NCBI RefSeq assembly: GCF_000003815.2
Contig: NW_023365695.1
Location: 179,626 to 214,715 of the forward strand
Direction of reading: 5' to 3'
DNA from: Branchiostoma floridae
Taxonomy: Eukaryota > Chordata > Leptocardii > Amphioxiformes > Branchiostomatidae
DNA: 35,090 nt
The position numbers and the translations under genes were made by a program. The notes below the pieces were generated by a model. That model ran no database searches. It had not been told where the DNA came from and saw only the letters and a list, made by a program, of their open reading frames with translations. This document shows positions 1-18,184 of the stretch, one piece after another; within the stretch, counting starts at the first letter, position 1; every line of letters starts with the position of its first letter.

Positions 1-84
1 TGTTCTATACTGCACGAACACAGATCAATACACCAGGCCTTCCTACGGGGGTATGTGATTTTATTTACATATGTATGTATGTAC

Positions 85-143
85 GTTTGTGTGTGTGTGT
101 GTGCGTGTGTGTGTGTGTGTGTGCATGTGTGTGTGTGTGTGTG

Positions 144-190
<47 letters not shown>
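85..190. repeat. (GT)n microsatellite
   Basis: About 105 bases of nearly pure GT dinucleotides with a few interruptions lie just upstream of the first visible P450 exon. The open frames through it (poly Cys/Val, or His/Thr on the other strand) are low-complexity artefacts. I see no coding exon between base 1 and 340. Confidence 0.95.
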
Positions 191-192
<2 letters not shown>

Positions 193-340
193 CTGTCTGT
201 CTGTGATCACGATAACTTGAGATATTTTGTACATGTGGGTAGGCTATGGGACCGATGAGGTGAGGTGAGAGGGTAGGTGTTGCTAAGGATTTGGGCCACA
301 CCTAACGCAGCTAACACTGATGCTCTTGTCGTTGCCGCAG

Positions 341-9063
<8,723 letters not shown>

Positions 9064-9139
9064 TAATAATAGTTTTATAATTATGATTTATTTTCAGTTC
9101 TATAATTATACATGATAATAATTGTGCTATGCTGCGATC

Positions 9140-9145
9140 AATAAA
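9140..9145 (+). terminator. Polyadenylation signal of the P450 gene
   Basis: AATAAA begins 77 bases after the stop codon, in AT-rich sequence, and is the first canonical signal downstream. Assignment is by position and motif only. Confidence 0.6.
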
Positions 9146-9165
9146 AAACGCCTATAATTCCACAA

Positions 9166-9408
9166 TCTCCCACGCAGAGACATCCAACGGCGCCAGCAAA
9201 CCGCCTCTTGTCTGTACTCTGCTATCTCAACCGTCACCATCAGTTCCTGTGGGCGTCGCCACGAAACAGCTGTCAGCCAATCAGAGAATAGGCCTTTCAG
9301 TTTTTTTAATATTCATAATCAGGTTAGGAACTGATGGTGACAGTTGAGATAGCAGAGTACAGACAAGATGCGGTTCTCTGGCGCCGTTGGATGTTTCTGC
9401 GTAGGAGA
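9166..9408. mobile_element. MITE with ~83-bp terminal inverted repeats
   Basis: The first ~83 bases (from TCTCCCACGCAGAGACATCC to CATCAGTTCCT) are repeated in reverse complement at the right end with about six mismatches; a ~75-base centre separates the arms. No coding sequence. It sits immediately after the P450 polyadenylation signal. Confidence 0.88.
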
Positions 9409-11040
9409 ATTTAGTTCCTTGTGATAATCTATTCGGTTTACATTTTGTGTCGCATGTAACTTAGAACAAGAACTGTTACAGTAATCGCAATCCAAAATAC
9501 AAATGATTTGTATAAATAATGAGACATACTGTGACAGCTTTGAGTGGATATGGATTTTACACATTTAGGACTTATTTGCATAGTCACTAAGAAACATCAG
9601 CTAAAGTTATCATTAAGATGGAAGAGCAAGAAGGTGTGATATAACGCCTTGAACGTATGTAGGTTATATGAATATACATGATACAAAATATTCTTATTCT
9701 TTTGTTGTGGAAATAGAGAAGATGGATGGATTTTATTGTTTAAAGACTAAGCGAACCGGATCCAGGGCGAATGTACTCTGCGGATGTCGGCCCCTAGCTC
9801 ATTGCAAATTTTGTTATTTCGCAAAATTGATAACTTAAGTAAAGATATTTTGTTCTATTCTTTGAATTCAATAGACCTATATCTCAAATCTAACGCTCAT
9901 AAAAAAAGTAAAGATTGTGTTGGCCCCATGGTATAATTGTAATAATTCATGTAATGTCATTTTATCTTTCAGTTAGTATAGAACAACGGCAATTTCCCAT
10001 AGTTAAGATTATGTAAGCTTTCCTCGTGAATTATATAACAATCTTTATTGACACGACAAAAGCACAGCGACTTTCGTAAGGTCTATATGTATAACAACTA
10101 CTTACAGTACAACTAAACACATATATATATATGGATATCTATAGGTATGGATACATCAACATAAAGGGTCTAGCATGTCATTTACATAAGAGGTAACAGA
10201 ATGCCTCACATAGTTATGGAAATGTGGTTTTATTCTTGCCCAGTCTATAAATAGATTTGAAGAAAGGTTCTATATTTTGGCAAGGCCATGATGGAAAATT
10301 ACATTTTCTAAACCTTTCAATAATAATAAACGAGTGAAGGTCAACGTACTGGACTGTTTTAGTTTCTCGTCTACAATCTAAGCCTCTGTGACCTGTAAAC
10401 TTTAGAGCGCGTCTGAAGGAACTAGTCTGTTGTCCAGCCAACCATCCGCACATTTTGGTAAGTGTCAAAATTTTTCACACATATGCTCATATGCTCCATG
10501 TACCGGGACGTCTGAGACGTACAAAGAAATCTACTGGGTCTTTTCTTACACGATTTCCCTGGGGACGGATTGAAATGTTCGAACATCGCGCGACAGTAAA
10601 GTGGCACTCGGTCCAACCGGTTTGGCAGCTTGTTATTATGTGTGCAGTATGCACGGCAAGATGGCGGCGCTAGAGAGACAGATGTGTGGTTAGTGTTTAT
10701 CAGGAGCTTTAACAAGATTTTCCCTGATCTCCCGACTGTAGCAGCATCTTATGTGGTATGCGCTGAAACCTGCCCTGGAAGAAGAGGCTACGTGACTACC
10801 AAGCAGTGTCTTGAGCGGTAACCTTAAGTGGTACGTAAGATATATTCTGTTTGGTGCCCTTCTTGGGGTCAAGGCACACGTAATCCTGAGTTCTTTTCAA
10901 ATATTTTCATACCATTTTCGCAACTTTGTATTAACATTATATAACTATATACAAAGCGTAGCTTGGAAGATTACGTGTGTATAACTTGACCCAGCCATCC
11001 AGTGATCTGTTCCTTTATTGTTTACGATTGAACGATGCTG
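9409..11040. other. Intergenic DNA between P450 and sulfotransferase genes
   Basis: AT-rich sequence without a gene I can support. It contains a minus-strand retroelement tail (10041-10086, complement of GTCGTGTCAATAAAGAT with GACCTTACGAAAGTCGCTG). There is also an isolated AAGATGGCGGCGCTAGAGAG (about 10658-10677) that looks like a start-codon context, followed by a possible donor; with no partner exon this is not called a gene. Confidence 0.5.
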
Positions 11041-11279
11041 GGTTAAGAAAGGCAAAATTCAAACCATAGTCCTTTTAGAGCCATAGGTGGTAGTGTGCTG
11101 TTATCCACTGTGTCTAGGACACAGTATGGGGAGGCGGAGCCCGTCCCTCTCATTCCATAGCCTTTTACCTCCCCAACCGAAGTCAGGTGCCCATTCTTAC
11201 ACCTGGGCGGAGCGAGAAAGGCGTTATGTAAAGCCGAGTCTCGGTTTCCTAGCCTAGCCACTGGGCCATATGACGCCAC
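11041..11279 (-). mobile_element. tRNA-derived SINE-like repeat
   Basis: Read on the minus strand it starts TGGCGTCATATGGCCCAGTG, an A-box-like context, and continues with AAACCGAGACTCGG, a degenerate B-box position. A related fragment is at 8530-8590. Classification as a SINE is inferred from the box-like motifs and repetition in this window. Confidence 0.5.
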
Positions 11280-11406
11280 AGATGCTAGTACTATCGTATG
11301 AAATTATGAAAGGAACTTCTTCCTTTATTGCGATATCCTTTATCCTTTAGGCTAGTCTTCCATGGTTAGAAGTTCGAACAATAAAACATACATATACAGA
11401 ACAAAC

Positions 11407-11407
<1 letters not shown>

Positions 11408-11439
<32 letters not shown>

Positions 11440-11452
11440 CACACACACACAA
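11408..11452. repeat. Compound (TA)n(GA)n(CA)n microsatellite
   Basis: Three adjoining dinucleotide tracts: TA, then GA, then CA. Intergenic. Confidence 0.95.
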
Positions 11453-11837
11453 AAGAAACATATACAATCATAGCACAATTATTTTGTCCAAATGAAAGCT
11501 CATCTGTGTTGGTAGAATCTATGGCTGTAAAGTTTAAGCTTTCTTCCAACACATCTGAAGAAGGTCAACGCGTTTAAACCGAAAATTTCTGGAGAGTTCC
11601 TTTCTTTTTGTAATGGAATAAAACTTAACATCTACAAACATCTGCTCCTACTCAACGGATGGCACACTTCTGTTAATTGCACGGAATTCCCAAAACTGGT
11701 GCAGTCCTGCTGGATAACTCCGCATTATTGCACCATCCGAATAATTGCACGAAATATGCTGGCACATGTTTTTTGCAATTAAACTGCTTCTGCTGTATTA
11801 AGTGGTAAATTTAGATACATAAATGAATGTTTATTGC

Positions 11838-11876
11838 AAATTCTTGCCCGAGGGCTAATTGCAGGTACAAACAACA
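11838..11876 (-). repeat. Retroelement 3'-tail, family E
   Basis: Minus-strand copy of CTGCAATTAGCCC followed by TCGGGCAAGAATTTGC and AATAAA. The same tail is at 15236-15275 on the plus strand and about 26547-26573 on the minus strand. It is probably the 3' end of a LINE or its SINE partner. Confidence 0.6.
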
Positions 11877-12019
11877 TGTATAATAAGGAAAATACAAAGG
11901 TGCTAGGAACTACATTCTATGACTATGCTGTGCTACTTAAGTGTGCATTATACTGGTTTTGTTGGGTTTGACTTCTTCTCAAATAGCACGACTATTTTGT
12001 CCCTACTCCAGACCCCGCG

Positions 12020-15000
12020 ATGTTCCTCGTGCGGCGCGTCCGTCCCCGCAGACTCTGTGTGTTCTTCACGGTGCTCGGGCTCGTATTGGCCGCAGGTATC
12101 GTTAAATATTTTTTTTTCCATCGAAGAGCTTTATCAGCATTTGGGAGACTTCATTTTCTGAATTGTTATTAATTTACAATACTTTAAAACTTTCTCAGTG
12201 TGTTAGAAATATTTGAAAATACAGAAAATCGTACTTATTTGACATTATACAATTTGCAATAGACAAACGATTAAAAATCACAGAAAAACAGTGACAGAAG
12301 TATACATTTGTACATTGCGAATCCTTTGTGTGAAGCAGTGTTGTTTCGCAAGCATGATCGTTTTAGTCTCTCTGTTCTACATTCTGCTAGTGTGAGATGG
12401 TCATGGTTACGTAGTGTCCTTCTGGTTTGTTCTTTCTTGTCACTATAGGAATCGTTCTACAAACGGACCGCGAGAACCGAACCATTATAGACCTGAGCGA
12501 TGAGGACACGGAGAGAAACGCGCTGTCCACCCCGACTGTAGCTCGCACCACAGACGTCTCTACTCAGCCATACTCGCCTAAGAAGGTGGTAGTGTTGATG
12601 TCCCTGAGTAAATGTGGCGGTTCGTCCGTGGGAGAACTCTTCAACCAGAACCCGGACGTCTTCTACTTCTTCGAGCCGCTGTGGGGATTAGAGTACGCCA
12701 TCAAGAAGTCAAACGAGGAGAACGGCACGAAAGGTACAAAAACAGTGTTAGTCCATACTCTTATATACGGATGTATAGTCTGTTTTAAATGTCACACTAT
12801 TACTAAAATGGTAACGTTGTTGATTGCTAATTTCAGTCTTGGTGTATTTCAATTACTGATAAGTAACATGTTATGTTGTATATGTTAGGGTTGCTATTTT
12901 AAGACTAAAACTAAATTAAGCCAGTTTTACAGCAAAGTATTACATGCTGTAATGGTGTTTTAGTATTCAAATACAATTCAATCTCTACAACTGGATAAAA
13001 AACGGATATTTACTTCCGGACGTTTCGAGTGACATCCATCACTCTTCTTCAGCAAAAGCAGAATGAACTAGTCAGAACAATTCAATACCAGTACAGCTAA
13101 CTAGCCGGTGTTTTAGTATGTTTGTGTATGTATGTAGTATGTATGTATGTATGTAAGCAGACCCTACCGTGCCTTAAAGCTGGCCAAGGAGTAAAACCGG
13201 TGTCCGTTTGACTCCGTTTGGCCGGCTACACTCCTTGGCCAGCTTTAATACTATCTCGAAGGCACCGTAGGATCTGCTTGGAGACTATTATGTATGTATA
13301 TAATTATGTATAAAATAAACCATTCCATAAAGACAGGATAGACGACTATCAGCGGCTGTCATTCCGCCTTGTGAACTCCGGCTCGCACTGTAACGTGTCG
13401 GAGGACTCGCGCATCTTCCTGACGGTCTACATGAAGGTAACGTGGAGGATGAAGTAGTCTCCAAGCAGACCCATCGGTGTCTTAGAGATAATATATCAAA
13501 GCTGGCAAAGGAGTATAGCCGGCCAAAGGGAGATAGCCGACCAAAGGGAGTCAAACGGGCACCTGGTGCCGCTATACTAAGTCCCTGGCCAGCTTTGATA
13601 CTATTTCTAAGGCACCGTAGGGTCTGCTTGGAGACTAGGATGAAGTACATTTTACTGTAGATTGCCCTTTGTGTGATAGCGATAGAAGCATTCTATTTAA
13701 CTCTGTGTTAAGAACTTAATAAGTAGATTTCCCCACTTTAGATACTTGAGTAGTAAAGAAAAATTTATATTCCTTACAGACTTTGATAAGCCAACTCTAA
13801 CAAGACTGGCAATAAAAACGTATTATTGCCATGACGACGATTGAGGGTACAACAATACAGCTCAAAGCAGAAATAGACTGGAACTTCCCTGTCGCACTAT
13901 CCCTGGCACAATATACTAGCCCACCTGTAACATAAACCTACAGCCAGCAGAAATGTACTATCCCCGGTGACCTACATTCCACCATTGCATACCAGAGATA
14001 CATCTGGAACAGATTTAGGGGGGGGGGGGGTTGACTTGCATACCCAGCATACTGTGGAGTACTAGCATTCTTGGAAAAATGCCTGTGCAATTCCTAGAAT
14101 TTTTGCAGACTGAATGCAATACTGTAAATGCAGAAATATTCGCGGTGGATTAATGTTCGCGGTTTTCGCGGTGACCACTTTAGCGCGAATTTAAAACCAC
14201 CGCGAACATTTTTCTATAATGGTAGTAGACTGCAGCCTATGGTGTTACCGCGAAATTAAATCCACCGCGAAAAGTACTTTTTACCGCTACCGCGAAATTA
14301 AATCCCCGCGAACTTAAATGCATTTACAGTATATACCACTTGACGACTCCCCTGAGGCGTCGTCAAAAATACATGTACAGCTAGCTACATTTATGCAATT
14401 ACCAAAAAGCGATAGGACTCTACTTGTACAAGAGTAGACTAGACGTATATATATAGAATACAACACGGTGTATTCCGTATCACCCAAGGTATCAGGTCGA
14501 CCGCGGGTCGGGTCGCACGAAGGCCGGAGGGTGATCCGACCCGCGGGAGGGCTGGGACCGAGGGTGATGCGGAATACACCGTGTTATATTTTATTTATGT
14601 CATACCCACCTGAGAAAACCCGTGTTTTGATTCGAAATGCGCCAGAAGTTGAACAAATTTGGTGGCCTCGAACAATAAGTGTTGCAACAGCAATGTTCCA
14701 ACGTCCGAATCAGGTATTCGAATTGCCAACCGAGCCGTATTCGGCCCGCTCGAAACAGTTCGATTTATTCGAATGGAGCCTGTGTGATACGCCTTTCGAA
14801 CCTGTGCGATACGGAAAAGTACGGCCCGGTCCGGAACACCCGTATCGAACGTTTTCGCGTCACAGGTATGATATAAATGCACATATAAATGTATGTGATT
14901 GTTTCCATTGTTACATGTATGTTATGTATATGGTTGTTACTAGTACCATGTGACCTGTACTTGGCCCATTGGGGCAAAAACGTGCAATAAAGGTCTTCTT

Positions 15001-17772
15001 CCCTTCATTCCTGAAGAACACGATCTTCAGCGGCGCGCACCGGAGTGAGTCCATGCGGACAGTGTGCGAGCTGGCCAAGCAGCGCCTCCCGCAGTCAGAG
15101 AGCAGATGTCCCATCAACGATAACAAGGTAGGAGGGATCCAATAGAATCAGTTTTGCTAAATTCTATTTTGCTGTTACATTTCCCGTTTAACCTTGCATT
15201 GATTTAATCTTTTGTATGTACAAGCCATATTATTATGCAATTAGCCCACGGGCAAGAATTTGCAATAAACTTGATTATCCACCCTATCTATCCCCATGTA
15301 GCACATTTTTTTCTGTGTTGCTATCATAATTATTTTTGGTTTGATCTTTATTCCCCCTTATTTATTACTTATGTTCCTTTTGTTTTGACTCTATGTATTG
15401 TTATTCTTGTTTCGGTGTCTTATAAGCCAATGTGGGCTGGGCCATCGCGACTTTCTTTCATTGATTTATTCATTGATTCATTCATTCATTCACAAGGTAC
15501 CATTCGTTCATTCTTTCTTTCTTTCATCCATTCATTCACAAGGTGCCTGACGTCATAGAACAGCTGTGCAAAGAGAAGCCCCATTACGTAGTGAAGGTCA
15601 TCCGGGTCAAGGACATCATGGCGCTTCGGCAGTTCGCGTTCGAGGAGGAGGTGGACTACAGGATTGTGCAGGTTGTATGAACCAAGCAATAGAACCAATA
15701 AAGACATTTTTGTACATTTTTGCCCAACCGGGCTAAATACAGGTCACAGCAAAGACAAAACAGCAAACGTGTAAAAGTATCATAGATCTAGGATATAGGA
15801 GAATTCTTGTACACAACCAAAATTAAACTTACTTGCTTACGTTTCGGTGTCTATCAGACACCTTCCTCAGAGCTTCTGACTGAAGTTCGGCTTCTTCTCG
15901 CTTCTTGGTAATGGTGAAGATAAAGGACTGTATTGGTTTAGCAACTATAGTCTGTCAAAACGCATGAGGAATGTAAATTTGTCAGTGCTACCCATACGTC
16001 TATAGTGAGGGAATCTACTTTTTATCTATCTAAACTAAATAGATAGGATATTTCTATCATTAACAGACAAGGTACAATCTCTGACAAAGTGCACTTCATC
16101 TGATACAGTGCTTTTCTTTACACTTAGTTTTTATTTGCTTATTTCTTATAGTTTATAGCTTGTTAACGTTATAACTGTACGCTGGAGGTGTGGGCCCTGT
16201 AAAGGATGTAACGTTACTATCCTGTAGCCCACACCTCTCAGATCTCATTCTGTGAATCTTGATAAATAAATAAAAGTGTTTGAAGTTCAAAACTTACAGA
16301 TTTTTATCACCCAGGTGATCCGAGACCCCCGCAGTGTCATCGCCTCCCGGCTGAGAGCGAAGTACTCCACAAACTCCACCTTACAGAAGTACACCGAAGA
16401 GCACGTGCGGGAGGCCGGGTACCAGTACCTGTGCAGGTGGGTGAGAACTGACGTACATACATACATACATCTATAACCTAAGGGCACAACCCGCCGTACG
16501 TAAAACTGCGTGCTGTCTACGAGCCAAAACGTGGGCAATCTCTTGGGATCCGTAAGTGGTAAGTACCGCCTCCTTACGAACTCGTAGGGAATCCGACGGA
16601 TTTTGGAGCACGCAGACACGCCGTAGAACTTTACGTGCAGGCAAAGCTTTGTGTGCCATCGGGCTGCGGATTCGCCCCCCGTACGTGCCAGTACGGGCGA
16701 CGTGCCTGTCATGTACAGCCTGAACGTTTTCAGAAGTACGTGGCGGACATGGCCTCCCAAAAAACCTATGGACAAATTGCAGGTAAGGCGGATTGTGCCC
16801 TTAGCTTAACGGAGATAATATCTTAATGTACAGGTGGATGTCCGACAACGCGCGGACCCAGGACAGCATCACTCCGTGGCTGGAGAGCCGCTTCGCCTCG
16901 CTGCGGTTTGAAGACTTCGCGGCGAACAGAGTCGTCACAGCTGAGAGGATGTACAGTTTTGTCGGGCTGCCTCCACATAAACAGGTGACGCATTTCTGCA
17001 GGCTGTACGACATAACGTTAACATTGTAAAATAGTTTTGCTACTCAAGAAAGTATAAGTGTATTTACAACGCCTTATCTTTATTCCTTTCTTCCGCCCCT
17101 CCTTCTTTCCTTCCTTCCTTATTTATACATGGTTTTATTCCTTTATTCCTTCATCCTTTCGCTCATTTCTTCTTTCCTCTGTTCATTCCTTCCTTCCTTT
17201 CTTTCTTACCACTTCCATCCATTCCCCGTGTACAGATGCTAAACTGTCTGAGTACCCAAACCCCGTCCTGTCGTCAATGTACGGACCTCTGGAGAACCCT
17301 GTTTTGTTATCTCTCTCTCTCTATATATATATAATGTAGATAGCTCCATTATTAGATTAAAAGCGCGCCTTCCGATCCTTTATCCATCCCCTGTACAGAT
17401 GCTGAACTGACCGGTTGCATACACCCCGTCCTGTCGTCAATGTAACTTGTAAGGACCCATGGAGAACCCTTCTTTGTTAGTGTAGATAGCTCCATATCAT
17501 CATCCGTAAAAACGCGCGCGTCTTACCTTTATCCATCCCCTGCACAGATGCTGAACTGGCTGAGTGCCCACACCCGGCCCGCACTGGACAGGAAGGACCC
17601 CTGGCGGTCCCTGCTGGAATGGGAGGCCATCAGACTGATCCAGGCGGACCCGGCGTGTCAGAAGGTCATGAAGCTGTTCGGCTACATCCCCGCCGCCGAC
17701 AAGTCGGACCTCACTAGCGACGGCTGGGCATCGGTCAAGCCTGTAGCCGCACACGTCGTCGCTATATCTTAG
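12020..17772 (+). CDS. Carbohydrate 6-O-sulfotransferase (CHST family), complete, 8 exons
   Basis: Golgi type II membrane enzyme expected to transfer sulfate from PAPS to the 6-O position of Gal, GalNAc or GlcNAc in glycans. Exons: 12020-12095, 12449-12733, 13342-13436, 15017-15127, 15543-15671, 16315-16436, 16834-16984, 17548-17772 (TAG). All junctions are GT..AG and in phase, giving 397 residues, normal for the family. The N terminus is basic (RRVRPRR) then hydrophobic to about residue 30: a signal anchor. The 5'-PAPS loop is SLSKCGGSSVGELFNQNPDV (77-96), with KCGGSS where most members have RSGSS. The 3'-PAPS motif is VIRDPRSVIASRL (233-245); a later LRFEDFAANR matches the family's RYEDL region. 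The frame of exon 3 requires the acceptor at 13340-13341, because the AG at 13334-13335 would give an immediate TAG. A pyrimidine-rich CAG at 12009-12011 hints at a noncoding 5' exon. Acceptor substrate cannot be predicted. Confidence 0.94.
12967..13106 (-). mobile_element. 140-bp insertion with hammerhead-like motif and 13-bp target duplication
   Basis: Flanked by identical GGTGTTTTAGTAT at 12954-12966 and 13107-13119. The insert has no coding frame but carries a hammerhead-like core on the minus strand (13021-13052). Small retroelement-borne hammerhead units (retrozyme or Penelope-like terminal repeat) are the closest known analogues. It lies in sulfotransferase intron 12734-13341. Confidence 0.6.
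13021..13052 (-). ncRNA. Hammerhead-ribozyme-like motif 1
   Basis: Minus strand reads CUGAAGA, an extra A, GAGUGA, a 6-base loop, UCACUC, then GAAAC and GUCC. CUGANGA and GAAA are the two conserved hammerhead core strings, and the 6-bp stem II between them pairs perfectly. Stems I and III cannot be drawn confidently, so self-cleavage is unproven. Confidence 0.5.
13154..13287. mobile_element. Family B MITE, left end eroded
   Basis: Shares the AAGCAGACCCTAC...GGTGCCTTA and AAAGCTGGCCAAGGAGT arms with the copy at 13455-13637. The right end has GTCTGC-type sequence closing with GGAGACTA (here TCTGCTTGGAGACTA). The left terminus merges with a (GTAT)n tract. Located in sulfotransferase intron 12734-13341. 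Confidence 0.8.
13455..13637. mobile_element. Family B MITE, complete (183 bp) with 8-bp target duplication
   Basis: Starts TAGTCTCCAAGCAGACCC and ends with its complement GGGTCTGCTTGGAGACTA; arms of roughly 55 bases are inverted repeats. Flanked by GGATGAAG at 13447-13454 and 13638-13645. An 8-bp duplication is typical of hAT and some related superfamilies; no transposase is present. It starts 18 bases downstream of the donor at 13437. Confidence 0.9.
13646..14119. other. Intronic DNA without recognised content
   Basis: Part of the long sulfotransferase intron 13437-15016. It includes a run of about ten G near 14021-14030 and no coding or repeat signal I can name. Confidence 0.5.
14120..14331. 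mobile_element. Family C palindromic element, full copy (212 bp)
   Basis: Same termini, length and internal GCGGTGG / CCACCGCGAA blocks as the copy at 3705-3916. Lies in sulfotransferase intron 13437-15016. Confidence 0.87.
14457..14870 (+). mobile_element. Family D repeat, long copy
   Basis: Begins with an inner palindrome (GGTGTATTCCGTATCACC and its complement near 14563-14581) enclosing a GGTCGACCGCGGGTCGGGTC block, and ends near TCCGGAACACCCGTATCGAA. The opposite-strand copy is 6655-6975. The 161-codon open frame across it is spanned entirely by repeat sequence and is not a gene. Confidence 0.75.
14951..15016 (+). repeat. SINE/LINE 3' tail supplying an acceptor tract
   Basis: GACCTGTACTTGGCCC... 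and CAATAAAGGTCTTC match the tail of the SINE-like repeat at 32699-32755 (GACCTGTACTTAGC ... CAATAAAGGTCTTCATTC). The pyrimidine-rich end of this tail runs straight into the AG acceptor of sulfotransferase exon 4 (exon starts 15017). Confidence 0.6.
15236..15542 (+). repeat. Retroelement tails and (ATTC)n upstream of exon 5
   Basis: Opens with the family E tail (CAATTAGCCCACGGGCAAGA ... AATAAA) and continues into a second tail-like stretch (AAGCCAATGTGGGCTGGGCC) ending in ATTC/TTTC repeats. The string ATTCATTCACAAGGT occurs twice, around 15484-15498 and 15530-15544. Only the second AG gives an open frame; using the first reaches a TGA within the exon. Confidence 0.6.
15841..15870 (-). ncRNA. 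Hammerhead-ribozyme-like motif 2
   Basis: Minus strand reads CUGAGGA, an extra A, GGUGUC, a 5-base loop, GACACC, then GAAAC and GUA. The architecture matches motif 1 at 13021-13052 but the stem bases differ while still pairing perfectly. Lies in sulfotransferase intron 15672-16314. I see no clear target duplication around it. Confidence 0.5.
16479..16803. mobile_element. Element with short terminal inverted repeats
   Basis: Starts TAAGGGCACAACCCGCCGTAC and ends with a near complement (GTAAGGCGGATTGTGCCCTTA), about 20 bp of imperfect inverted repeat. It fills most of sulfotransferase intron 16437-16833. Open frames inside it do not resemble proteins. Confidence 0.65.
17085..17216. repeat. (TTCC)n / pyrimidine tract
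   Basis: Imperfect TTCC and TTTC repeats in the last sulfotransferase intron (16985-17547), just before the first pseudo-exon. Confidence 0.85.
17236..17334 (+). pseudogene. Duplicate of the start of sulfotransferase exon 8, copy 1
   Basis: Preceded by CCGTGTACAG like the real acceptor, it reads ATGCTAAACTGTCTGAGTAC, aligning with the true exon start at 17548 and again at GGACCTCTGG. In the phase supplied by exon 7 it encodes 32 residues (beginning MLNCLSTQTP) before TAA at 17332-17334. Either a dead duplicate or an alternative terminal exon giving a truncated C terminus; nothing in sequence alone decides. Confidence 0.65.
17399..17480 (+). pseudogene. Duplicate of the start of sulfotransferase exon 8, copy 2
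   Basis: Preceded by TATCCATCCCCTGTACAG, very like the real TATCCATCCCCTGCACAG. It reads ATGCTGAACTGA, so the frame stops at the fourth codon. Similarity with copy 1 continues (CCCCGTCCTGTCGTCAATGT), so copies 1 and 2 are closer to each other than either is to the functional exon. Confidence 0.65.
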
Positions 17773-17946
17773 ATACATAGATAGGTTAGATATGTTACAT
17801 AGATAGGTTACACATCCCAAACGAGAAAAGTATTTGAAGTGTGTTAGAACTCTACGCTTGTGACCGCATCTGTTAGCAGCGACACCTAGCTGCAGTGCGT
17901 AACAGACCCAGTTCAAAAATCAGACTGTTTGGCGACAAGTGCTGCC

Positions 17947-18183
17947 TAATCTCCAAGCAGATCTTGCGGTGGTATAAGATAGTATCGTAAGCTTGGGAAG
18001 GGTTTAGCTGGCAGAGGAGTTTATTCTTTCGCGGTNNNNNNNNNNNNNNNNNNNNNNNNNNNNNNNNNNNNNNNNNNNNNNNNNNNNNNNNNNNNNNNNN
18101 NNNNNNNNNNNNNNNNNNNNNNNNNNNNNNNNNNNAAGCTTATGATACTGTCTTATACCACCGCAAGATTCTGCTGGAGATTA
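17947..18183. mobile_element. Family B-type MITE interrupted by an assembly gap
   Basis: Termini TAATCTCCAAGCAGATCTTG and (complement) CAAGATTCTGCTGGAGATTA match the family B ends. The centre is replaced by 100 N (18036-18135). Flanking octamers do not match, so this is not a clean insertion as assembled. Confidence 0.75.
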
Positions 18184-18184
18184 G

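Noticed and set aside
1-60. Upstream P450 exon ending at a GTATGT near base 52
   Set aside because: The frames before this donor-like site do not resemble the CYP4 N-terminal region.
11555-11585. Plus-strand CTGAAGA-A-GGT...ACC-GAAA, a third hammerhead-like string
   Set aside because: Only a 3-bp outer stem pairs before mismatches and the sequence after GAAA is AT, not CGU. Possibly a degenerate relative but too weak to call.
14468-14953. 161-codon plus-strand open frame
   Set aside because: Lies on the family D repeat, whose opposite-strand copy at 6655-6975 has no matching frame, and it has no recognisable domain.
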